Part shown: positions 1 to 6,179 of the stretch, one piece after another
Layout of the letters: each line of letters starts with the position of its first letter
Numbering within the stretch: position 1 is the stretch's first letter
Origin: CAZSDU01 sp963662525
Lineage (GTDB): Bacteria > Bacteroidota > Bacteroidia > Bacteroidales > FEN-979
Direction of reading: 5' to 3'
Assembly: GCA_963662525.1 (NCBI GenBank)
Contig: OY759717.1
Location: forward strand, 2,790,001 to 2,854,000
DNA: 64,000 nt
Translations under genes and position numbers: made by a program
Notes under the pieces: generated by a model
Seen by the model: only the letters and a program-made list of their open reading frames with translations
What the model was told of the DNA's origin: nothing
Database searches by the model: none

Positions 1-470
1 TCATGAATTTTATGCAGGGTAAATAAAGGCGATATTGCAACATTTTTATTCCACTCAGCCTGATGGAGCTTTTCAAAAAGCAAGGATTTATCCGAAGAGC
101 CTGTCATATCCGGATAATTCATCTTCCTCCAGATATTTTCTTCCAGAGGGTATGCTTCAATGGAAGTGTAATGTATATTTATTCCGGTTTTTTCTGACTC
201 CATCAGTGTCAGCAATGCATTCAGCCCGGTGCCGAATCCGATTTCAAGGATATTCAGAGTAGGATTATCAGATGACGCATGACAGCGGTCAGTTGAGTTT
301 GTAATCGTCAATCGTAAATCGTCAATCATCAATCGAAGACCGGCTCCGATAAAGATATGCTGAGATTCCTGAACAGCGCCAAAAGTAGAATGATAGTGTT
401 CGTTCAGTTCCGGAACGAACAAGGTATCCGAACCATCACCGGTTTTTATCAGTACCAGGTTCTCAGACAT
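1..470 (-). CDS. mnmD: MnmD-type tRNA wobble-uridine methyltransferase (partial)
   Basis: Partial gene: the 3' end lies beyond the left edge and about 156 codons are visible from the ATG at 468-470. The family is the stand-alone methyltransferase domain of MnmC, which uses SAM to finish 5-methylaminomethyl-2-thiouridine at tRNA position 34. The sequence shows the N-terminal ELNEHYHS and ESQHIFI segments and the SAM-binding motif LEIGFGTGLNALL. Between them is an extra run of about 24 residues, partly encoded by a heptamer repeat at 303-337, that looks like intergenic repeat DNA translated in frame. Whether the protein stays active with this insertion cannot be told from sequence. Confidence 0.85.
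   Translation of the reverse strand, partial: MSENLVLIKTGDGSDTLFVPELNEHYHSTFGAVQESQHIFIGAGLRLMIDDLRLTITNSTDRCHASSDNPTLNILEIGFGTGLNALLTLMESEKTGINIHYTSIEAYPLEENIWRKMNYPDMTGSSDKSLLFEKLHQAEWNKNVAISPLFTLHKIH
303..337. repeat. Heptamer tandem repeat inside mnmD
   Basis: Five 7-bp units on the plus strand: AATCGTC, AATCGTA, AATCGTC, AATCATC, AATCGAA. On the mnmD sense strand they read as GATTGAC/GATTTAC/GATTGAT, the same family as the intergenic units at 9652-9706. The repeat stays open in the mnmD frame and encodes an Ile/Asp/Leu-rich stretch. Confidence 0.85.
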
Positions 471-488
471 TGAATATCATTAATTACA

Positions 489-589
489 TTACCCAGTTAC
501 CCAGCTACCCAGTTACCCAGTTACCTTGTCACTTTGTCACTTTGTCACTTTGTCACTTTGTTACTTTGTTACTTTATTACTTTGTCACC
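489..589. repeat. Two adjoining octamer tandem arrays between mnmD and the E1 gene
   Basis: Units of exactly 8 bp. TTACCCAG is repeated four times with one C variant, plus a partial fifth unit (489-525). Then come eight units of TTGTCACT and its variants TTGTTACT, TTATTACT and TTGTCACC (526-589). The array ends two bases short of the stop of the minus-strand E1 gene and fills most of the gap to mnmD. Similar octamers recur at 17938, 20583, 33957 and 52322. Confidence 0.9.
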
Positions 590-591
590 TT

Positions 592-2991
592 CTACCATAG
601 CCTTGGATACTTATTCGGATTGTATTCATGCATCATCAGATACACCGTTTCAAATACATCCTCGGCATTGGGTTTGGAGAAGTAGTCGCCGTCGTTGGTA
701 TAGGCCGGACGGTGATCGTTGGCTGTGAGCGTTCGTGGTTCAGCATCAAGGAAACTGAATCCTCCCTGTTCCTCCAGTACCTTTTGCATCATATAAGCGG
801 TAGCGCCACCGCTGTAATCCTCATCAAAGAAAAGTATCTTATTGGTTTTCTTCAGTGATTTCAGGATTTCCTGGTTATGGTCGAAAGGTAGCAGTGATTG
901 AACATCGATAAGTTCCGCGGAAATGCCGAAATCTTTTATTTGCGGAAGGGCTTCCTGAGCAATTTTTACGCAGGAACCATACGTGACCAGCGTGATGTCA
1001 GTACCTTCATTTAAAATTTCCGGAATGCCAAGCGGGATGCGATAGTACCCGATGTTTTCCGGCATTCGTTCTTTTAACCTGTATCCATTAAGCGGTTCGA
1101 TGATCAGCGCCGGATCATCAGAAGCCATCATGGTGTTGTAGAAACCTGCAGCCTGGGTCATGTTGCGGGGAACCAGCACATGGATTCCCCGGATGGAATT
1201 CAGCACCATGCTCATAGCTGATCCGCTATGCCAGATACCCACCAGGCGGTGCCCTCGGGTACTGATGATCATCGGGGCCTTCTGACCTCCCCGTGTACGG
1301 TAATGGGTGGTGGCCACATCATCGCTGAGTACCTGCAACGCATAAAGAAGGTAGTCGAAATACTGGATCTCCGCAATGGGTCTTAATCCCCGAAGCGCCA
1401 TCCCCAGCCCCTGTCCTAAAATCGTAGCTTCCCGTATACCGGTATCGGAAACACGGATTTCACCATACTTTGCCTGGATACCTTCCAGGGTCTGGTTCAC
1501 TCCTCCGATCTTCCCTACATCTTCCCCGAAAATGACTGCCAGTGGATTTTCTTTAAAAAGAATATTGTAATTGGCATTCAGAACTTCACGTCCGGTGACT
1601 ACCGGTGAGTTTTCATTGTATGTGGGGCTGACTCCCTTGATTTTCAAGGCGCTTTTCTCCGACTGGCTGTAAAGATGGGAACTATACCGGGCTTCATTAA
1701 GTCTGCGCTGCTCTTCCATCCAGATATCCAGATCTGCTTTCATTGGTTTTTTCATGCTGCATGAAGTACAAACATCTCGCAGGATCTTCTTGGCAGCTGA
1801 GATAATATCCTTACGGATAGGTTCAGCGATGGCTTCCAGATCAGCAACGATTTTATCTATACGGTCCTGCTTTTTGCAGGGGCAATGGGTAGATTTCACG
1901 ACCTCAACGAGATGCCGGCGCTCTTCTTTAAATGGAGTTAAAAATGCTTTCCATGCCCTGTCTTTGGCTGCTTTGGCTGCTTTAGCCGCTTCCGCTTCAA
2001 TGGTATCCAGTTCTTCCTTCGAAGCGATCTTTTCAGCCAGTATCCATTCTCTCATTTTGACAATGCAGTCGTTGGCTTTTTCCCAGGCCAAACGTTCGGC
2101 TGATTTGTACCGTTCATGTGAGCCGGAAGTGGAATGCCCCTGGGGCTGAGTCAGTTCCCTGACATGAAATACCACGGGAACCATTTCTTTGCGGCAAAGG
2201 GCAATACCCTCTTCATACATCTCATAAAGGGCTGGGTAATCCCAGCCATTGCAGGAGAAGAGACGGATGCCGGGAGTTTTTTCATCACCCACGAATCCTT
2301 TTAAAAGCTCGGAAATACTTTCCTTGGTAGTCTGATATTTTTTAGGGACAGATATGCCATAACCATCATCCCAGATGGAGAGGGCCATGGGAACCTGAAG
2401 AACGCCTGCCGCATTGATGGTTTCAAAGAAATAGCCTTCCGAGGTGGAGGCATCCCCGATCATCCCGAAAGCGATCTCGTTTCCTTTAATGGTGAATTTT
2501 TCAGCATGCTCCCACATCTCCGGGCTGTTACGGAAAACTTTGGAAGCCAGCGCCAGTCCTAAAAGGCGTGGCATCTGGCCGGCCGTGGGGGAGATGTCGC
2601 CCGATGAATTCTTCTGTTTGGTAAGGTCTTTCCATTCGCCCTGATCATCCAGGCTGCGGGTGGCAAAATGACAGTTCATGAGGCGACCACCATTGTCGGG
2701 ATTGCGCTCAGGATCGGTGTCTCCATAGACCTGGGCGAAAAAGATGTCGAGTGTGGAAAGTCCGGCAGCCATCATGAATGTCTGATCACGGTAATATCCC
2801 GATCTCCAGTCTCCTTCCCGAAAAAATTTCGCCTTGATGATCTGAGGCACTTCCTTTCCGTCGCCGAATAAGCCGAAATTTGCCCGGCCACCCAGTACTT
2901 CCCTTCTCCCGATCAGGCTGACCTGGCGGCTTTCACAAGCTAGTTTATAATCAGCCAGTACTTCAGCTTTATCAAATTTCCGTTGTTTCAT
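592..2991 (-). CDS. Fused 2-oxoacid dehydrogenase E1 component (alpha plus beta)
   Basis: A 799-residue fusion of E1 alpha and E1 beta of a branched-chain 2-oxoacid or pyruvate dehydrogenase complex, which decarboxylates the 2-oxoacid on thiamine diphosphate and passes the acyl group to lipoyl-E2. Residues 60-320 are alpha-like, with a TPP site around GDASTSEG (179-186); the usual Asn-Asn of the motif is Asp-Asp (WDDGYGIS, from 207). Residues about 465-799 are beta-like (FGEDVGKIGGVNQ, YFDYL, RTRGGQ). The linker of about 100 residues is Ala/Lys-rich and carries Cys370, Cys372, Cys408 and Cys411. No E2 or E3 gene is nearby, so the exact substrate is open. Confidence 0.9.
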   Translation of the reverse strand: MKQRKFDKAEVLADYKLACESRQVSLIGRREVLGGRANFGLFGDGKEVPQIIKAKFFREGDWRSGYYRDQTFMMAAGLSTLDIFFAQVYGDTDPERNPDNGGRLMNCHFATRSLDDQGEWKDLTKQKNSSGDISPTAGQMPRLLGLALASKVFRNSPEMWEHAEKFTIKGNEIAFGMIGDASTSEGYFFETINAAGVLQVPMALSIWDDGYGISVPKKYQTTKESISELLKGFVGDEKTPGIRLFSCNGWDYPALYEMYEEGIALCRKEMVPVVFHVRELTQPQGHSTSGSHERYKSAERLAWEKANDCIVKMREWILAEKIASKEELDTIEAEAAKAAKAAKDRAWKAFLTPFKEERRHLVEVVKSTHCPCKKQDRIDKIVADLEAIAEPIRKDIISAAKKILRDVCTSCSMKKPMKADLDIWMEEQRRLNEARYSSHLYSQSEKSALKIKGVSPTYNENSPVVTGREVLNANYNILFKENPLAVIFGEDVGKIGGVNQTLEGIQAKYGEIRVSDTGIREATILGQGLGMALRGLRPIAEIQYFDYLLYALQVLSDDVATTHYRTRGGQKAPMIISTRGHRLVGIWHSGSAMSMVLNSIRGIHVLVPRNMTQAAGFYNTMMASDDPALIIEPLNGYRLKERMPENIGYYRIPLGIPEILNEGTDITLVTYGSCVKIAQEALPQIKDFGISAELIDVQSLLPFDHNQEILKSLKKTNKILFFDEDYSGGATAYMMQKVLEEQGGFSFLDAEPRTLTANDHRPAYTNDGDYFSKPNAEDVFETVYLMMHEYNPNKYPRLW

Positions 2992-3085
2992 GGTGATTAA
3001 CTTTATTTAATAGAATAAGGTTTGGTGTGCAGCCGACATCCAGGGTTTTCTTCGAATCACTTGGCCCCTAAGGAAGCCTACTTCA

Positions 3086-3463
3086 TTAATGGACATACAA
3101 CTCCACACAAGTAACTTTCTCATTATCCTTTAACCAAGGCCTTTTGTAAACAAATTCCAAGGTATAGGTGCCCACTGCAATGACTTTAATTTTCCAGAAC
3201 TCATACACACTCCCTCCCACAATATCATTTCTACCGCTTGTATGTTTGCTGGTTATATTGATCAATTTCACGTTCAATGTATCGACCTTGTCTAATGACC
3301 AGTTGTAGCCACAAGAATAACATGCTAAGAATTTCAAAACAAAAGGTTCATTTTCTTTAACTTTTATTACTGGATGGTCGTCCGTTATAAAAATTGTATC
3401 AGTCTGACCATAGCCAATTGAAAAAACAAAAAGCAGAAATAAAAGGATTGAACACTTTAACAT
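3086..3463 (-). CDS. Chagasin-like (I42) cysteine protease inhibitor, secreted
   Basis: A 125-residue protein with a clear N-terminal signal peptide ending near GYGQ. The C-terminal two thirds fit the chagasin/I42 fold: a GYNW turn, a VGGS loop and YKRPW near the end match the three inhibitory loops of the family (NPTTGY, GxGG, RPW). The first loop is altered to ACYSCGYNW and carries two cysteines not found in classical chagasin. Family members block papain-type cysteine proteases. It probably acts in the periplasm or outside the cell. It is a single gene with no obvious operon partner. Confidence 0.7.
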   Translation of the reverse strand: MLKCSILLFLLFVFSIGYGQTDTIFITDDHPVIKVKENEPFVLKFLACYSCGYNWSLDKVDTLNVKLINITSKHTSGRNDIVGGSVYEFWKIKVIAVGTYTLEFVYKRPWLKDNEKVTCVELYVH

Positions 3464-3567
3464 TTGTATTGATCTAAATTCAATTTGATGTTTGGATCAT
3501 TTCCTTCCGGAGCTATCTTGCCAGCGCGAATATGGTTTTTTAATATGCATGTTAGCCCCAGACCGAA

Positions 3568-3870
3568 TTAAATTTTTAATCTTTTCAGTTGTTGCCTGGT
3601 ATCAAAAATCGATAAAAGGACAATGAAGCCATTATCAGCTGTATAATAAATCGTCAGGTTTTTCGTGAAAACACAACGATGAACCTCTTTTCTTTTTAAC
3701 GAAACAGGATAGGCTTGAGGGAAGATGGAAAGTAATTCAAGTTGTTTTTCCAATTTTGTGAAAAACGTTGTTAATTCTTTTTCACTCCAATTGGCTTCAA
3801 GGTAAAGAATGATGCTCTCAAGATTATTTGTGGCTTCTTCAGTCCACCTAATCTTTAAGATATTTCTCAT
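3568..3870 (-). CDS. RelE/ParE-type toxin
   Basis: A 100-residue basic protein of the RelE/ParE superfamily: an N-terminal IRWTEEATNNLESI strand-helix start, a helical pair, then VHRCVFTKNLTIYYT and a C-terminal strand with DTRQ. Such toxins act on DNA gyrase (ParE) or ribosome-bound mRNA (RelE); the sequence alone does not settle which. It overlaps the upstream antitoxin by 23 bp (3848-3870), typical of a co-translated type II toxin-antitoxin pair. Confidence 0.85.
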   Translation of the reverse strand: MRNILKIRWTEEATNNLESIILYLEANWSEKELTTFFTKLEKQLELLSIFPQAYPVSLKRKEVHRCVFTKNLTIYYTADNGFIVLLSIFDTRQQLKRLKI

Positions 3871-4090
3871 ATTTTTTTCTTACCTGATCGTGTGAATGAA
3901 CTTTCCCTTTTTCTATATCTGATATACCTCTTTCAATGGATAATTGCTCTTCCGTTTGCAAGGTATTCCACCAATCAGATTTTGCACTTTTCGGAATATC
4001 AATAATATTCTGAATCAGATCAAGAAGATCCATATCTTGAATTTCGCAGATTCTTTGAATGAGATTCAATTTTTCAGCAGAAATGTCCAT
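3848..4090 (-). CDS. Antitoxin of the ParE-type module
   Basis: An 80-residue acidic, mostly helical protein directly upstream of and overlapping the toxin gene. Its C-terminal half (ERGISDIEKGKVHSHDQV) matches the toxin-wrapping tail common in addiction-module antitoxins of Bacteroidota. The N-terminus has no obvious ribbon-helix-helix or Phd domain, so autoregulation by DNA binding is uncertain. A TACCTTTG promoter box lies at 4108-4115, about 20 bp before the ATG. Confidence 0.8.
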   Translation of the reverse strand: MDISAEKLNLIQRICEIQDMDLLDLIQNIIDIPKSAKSDWWNTLQTEEQLSIERGISDIEKGKVHSHDQVRKKYEKYLKD

Positions 4091-4107
4091 ATCGAATAAG
4101 CTTTATA

Positions 4108-4115
4108 CAAAGGTA
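4108..4115 (-). promoter_or_regulatory. -7 promoter box of the toxin-antitoxin operon
   Basis: TACCTTTG on the minus strand, matching the Bacteroidota -7 consensus TAnnTTTG, 18-25 bp upstream of the antitoxin ATG. A TTTG-like -33 element lies at 4139-4142, a slightly long spacing. Confidence 0.55.
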
Positions 4116-4189
4116 CTCAAAATTCATGTTCTTTGCTACAAAGACCTAAAACCGTTTGGGGTTAACTAATTATTAGTCGATAAACACTC

Positions 4190-4217
4190 CGCCTATCGCC
4201 TATCGCAAATCGCCTCA
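4190..4217. repeat. Heptamer repeat at the rubrerythrin stop codon
   Basis: Four 7-bp units, CGCCTAT, CGCCTAT, CGCAAAT and CGCCTCA, with the last one containing the TGA stop of the minus-strand rubrerythrin gene (4215-4217). The rest of the 4091-4214 gap shows no gene. Confidence 0.8.
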
Positions 4218-4793
4218 GAAATTTTCCTGCATCACCTCAAAATACCCTATGGGGTGCTGGCAGGCCGGACAGTTCTGCAAGGCTTTCAGTCCATAGTGAA
4301 CATAACCGCATTTACGACAGACCCAGTAGGTTTTTTCGTCTTTCTCAAAAACCTTGTTTTTCCCCAGGTTGCTGAGCAATTTCAGATACCGTTTTTCATG
4401 ATGATCTTCCACCGTGGCAATCATTTTGAAAGCGGTGGCGACTTTCGGAAAACCCTCTTCAGCAGCTATTTTGCCAAATTCGGGATAGAGTTCCGACCAT
4501 TCTTCATGTTCGCCTTCAGCTGCGGCTTTCAGGTTTTCGGCAGTTGTTCCTATGATACCTGCAGGGTAGGTAGCTGTAATTTCAACAGGTCCACCTTCCA
4601 GAAAGCGGAAGAAGATTTTTGCATGTTGTTCTTCATTCATGGCTGTTTCCATGAAGAATGCAGCAATCTGCTCAAAGCCTTCTTTCTGGGCCTGTTTGGC
4701 AAAGAAGGTATAACGGTTTTTTGCCTGGGATTCGCCGGCAAAAGATTTCAGAAGGTTTTTCTCTGTTCTGGTTCCTTTTATACTTTTTTCCAT
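4215..4793 (-). CDS. rbr: Rubrerythrin
   Basis: A 192-residue rubrerythrin, a cytoplasmic di-iron peroxidase that reduces hydrogen peroxide with electrons from rubredoxin in anaerobes. The N-terminal ferritin-like four-helix domain has the ligand motifs FAGESQAKNRY, NEEQHAKIF and VEDHHEKRY. The C-terminal rubredoxin-like domain has CRKCGYVH and CPACQHP. Length and domain order are those of classical rubrerythrin. It lies downstream of rubredoxin and a peroxidase on the same strand, but has its own promoter box at 4810-4817. Confidence 0.96.
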   Translation of the reverse strand: MEKSIKGTRTEKNLLKSFAGESQAKNRYTFFAKQAQKEGFEQIAAFFMETAMNEEQHAKIFFRFLEGGPVEITATYPAGIIGTTAENLKAAAEGEHEEWSELYPEFGKIAAEEGFPKVATAFKMIATVEDHHEKRYLKLLSNLGKNKVFEKDEKTYWVCRKCGYVHYGLKALQNCPACQHPIGYFEVMQENF

Positions 4794-4809
4794 GGTGGTT
4801 GTTTTTTAA

Positions 4810-4817
4810 CAAAGATA
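4810..4817 (-). promoter_or_regulatory. -7 promoter box of rubrerythrin
   Basis: TATCTTTG on the minus strand (TAnnTTTG), ending 17 bp before the ATG of rubrerythrin, in the short gap after the rubredoxin stop. No convincing -33 element was seen. Confidence 0.5.
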
Positions 4818-4826
4818 AAAGGAATT

Positions 4827-4988
4827 TCAATCCATCGGAATATAGTCCTCCTTTCCCACTGAGCAGATCGGACATACCCAATCGTCGGGAATATCCTCAA
4901 AAGCGGTTCCGGGTAGGATTCCTGTATGAGGATCACCGGTGGCAGGATCATAAACATGCCCACAAACAGTGCATTTGTACTTTTTCAT
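4827..4988 (-). CDS. Rubredoxin
   Basis: A 53-residue rubredoxin that carries one iron bound by four cysteines (CTVCGHVYDP near the N-terminus, CPICSVGK near the C-terminus), with the usual DDWVCP segment. It is the likely electron donor to the neighbouring rubrerythrin. The start is taken at the ATG at 4986-4988, which gives the standard family length; an in-frame extension would run into the upstream peroxidase gene, whose stop lies 1 bp away. Co-transcription with the peroxidase is likely. Confidence 0.95.
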   Translation of the reverse strand: MKKYKCTVCGHVYDPATGDPHTGILPGTAFEDIPDDWVCPICSVGKEDYIPMD

Positions 4989-4989
4989 A

Positions 4990-5544
4990 TTAATTGATTT
5001 TTCCGGTTTTAATCCAGTTGACAATGCGGTCGGAAGTGGGAACTTCACCCGGAGGTGCCATCCCGACAAGTTTCCCGTTTTCATCGATCAGGAATTTCTG
5101 AAAATTCCATTTCACGGCGGCATCCATTACCCCGTTCTCTTCTTTCGATGTCAGCCATTTATATAATGGGTCGATATCCTTCCCTTTAACGGAAATCTTT
5201 GACATCATTGGAAAACTTACCCCATAATTCTTAGTACAGAATTCTTTTATGGTCTCGTTGTTTCCTGGTTCCTGAGAAAGAAAATTATTGGCAGGAAAAC
5301 CAATAATGATGAAACTTTCTCCTCCATAGGTTTTATAAAGATCTTCCAGTTGTGCATATTGGGGCGTATAACCACATTTTGAGGCGGTATTGACCACCAG
5401 TACTTTCTTCCCTTTCAAAGAGGCAAGATCAAATGGCTGACCTTCAAGGGTGGTGGTTTTGAAGTCGTAAAACGATTTATTTTCTTGTGCCTTAACAATA
5501 TTTGTTATCGTTATCATGATTAAAAATATAAATAGTGTTCTCAT
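4990..5544 (-). CDS. Exported thiol glutathione peroxidase (thioredoxin-dependent type)
   Basis: A 184-residue cysteine-type glutathione peroxidase, a family that reduces peroxides, usually with thioredoxin in bacteria. A hydrophobic signal peptide (residues 1-19, ending VKAQ) suggests export to the periplasm. The peroxidatic cysteine is in NTASKCGYT. The catalytic Gln lies in SQEPGN and the Trp-Asn pair in KWNFQKF. A cysteine in EFCTKNYG is positioned as the resolving cysteine of two-Cys members. The common FPCNQF motif is FPANNF here. It precedes rubredoxin by 1 bp. Confidence 0.92.
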   Translation of the reverse strand: MRTLFIFLIMITITNIVKAQENKSFYDFKTTTLEGQPFDLASLKGKKVLVVNTASKCGYTPQYAQLEDLYKTYGGESFIIIGFPANNFLSQEPGNNETIKEFCTKNYGVSFPMMSKISVKGKDIDPLYKWLTSKEENGVMDAAVKWNFQKFLIDENGKLVGMAPPGEVPTSDRIVNWIKTGKIN

Positions 5545-5572
5545 TTTGCTTATATTTAAAGTTTCTTTTCAG

Positions 5573-6160
5573 ATGAGGCAAAGATACAAAATTTATCTAT
5601 TATTTATAATTAATCTAAATTATTTTTTACTTTCTTGTATTCATGATCATTCTTCAGATGCCGGACAAATGTCGGGCGAAAAAAATAAAGCAATGGGAAA
5701 AACAATACAAATCGGCGATACTGCACCTGATTTCAGTTTGCCGGATCAGCATGGTAAACGGGTTAATCTGAGTGATTTTTCAGGCAAGGTGAATCTGGTA
5801 TTATACTTTTATCCGAAAGATGAATCCTTCGGATGTACCAGGGAAGCCTGTAGTTTTCGCGACAGTTATGAGGTATTTAAGGAAGCAGGTGCGGAGGTAA
5901 TCGGGATCAGTGCCGATGATGTATCCTCTCACCAGGCTTTTGCGGCCAACCATAAACTGCCGTTTATTCTTCTTTCCGACAAAGACCGCTCCGTGGGAGA
6001 GAAATACGGGGTAGGAAAATCCCTGGGCGTTCTTCCCGGCAGGGTTACTTTTGTGATCGATAAGCAGGGCATCATTAAAATGATGTTTTCCTCTCAATTG
6101 AATTTTCAGAAACATGTGGATGAATCCCTGGAGGTTCTCCGTCAATTAAAGAATCAATAA
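5573..6160 (+). CDS. Peroxiredoxin (BCP/PrxQ type), probable lipoprotein
   Basis: A peroxiredoxin of the bacterioferritin-comigratory-protein group that reduces hydrogen and organic peroxides. The core runs from GDTAPDFSLPD, through the peroxidatic cysteine in FGCTREACSFRD (the second cysteine, five residues on, is the usual resolving one), to LPGRVTFVID. The start at 5573 gives a short hydrophobic leader ending in LLSC, a lipobox, so the protein may be anchored to the periplasmic face. A longer in-frame start at 5516 would overlap the divergent peroxidase gene; an internal ATG before GKTIQIGD would give a cytoplasmic form. Confidence 0.85.
   Translation: MRQRYKIYLLFIINLNYFLLSCIHDHSSDAGQMSGEKNKAMGKTIQIGDTAPDFSLPDQHGKRVNLSDFSGKVNLVLYFYPKDESFGCTREACSFRDSYEVFKEAGAEVIGISADDVSSHQAFAANHKLPFILLSDKDRSVGEKYGVGKSLGVLPGRVTFVIDKQGIIKMMFSSQLNFQKHVDESLEVLRQLKNQ
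5579..5586 (-). promoter_or_regulatory. -7 promoter box of the peroxidase-rubredoxin pair
   Basis: TATCTTTG on the minus strand, 35 bp upstream of the glutathione peroxidase ATG. It overlaps the first codons of the divergent peroxiredoxin gene if that starts at 5573. No good -33 match was seen. Confidence 0.45.
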
Positions 6161-6179
6161 AGCATAAGTCAGATTCATC

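Noticed and set aside
489..589. Possible CRISPR array
   Set aside because: The repeats are 8 bp long with no spacers between them; it is a simple tandem repeat.
4254..4862. Long open frame on the plus strand (about 200 codons)
   Set aside because: It lies antisense to rubrerythrin, is Phe/Cys-rich with no family resemblance, and mirrors the coding frame of the real gene.
4989..5084. Longer N-terminus for rubredoxin
   Set aside because: It would overlap the peroxidase gene and add residues that do not belong to the rubredoxin family, whose usual length is met from 4988.
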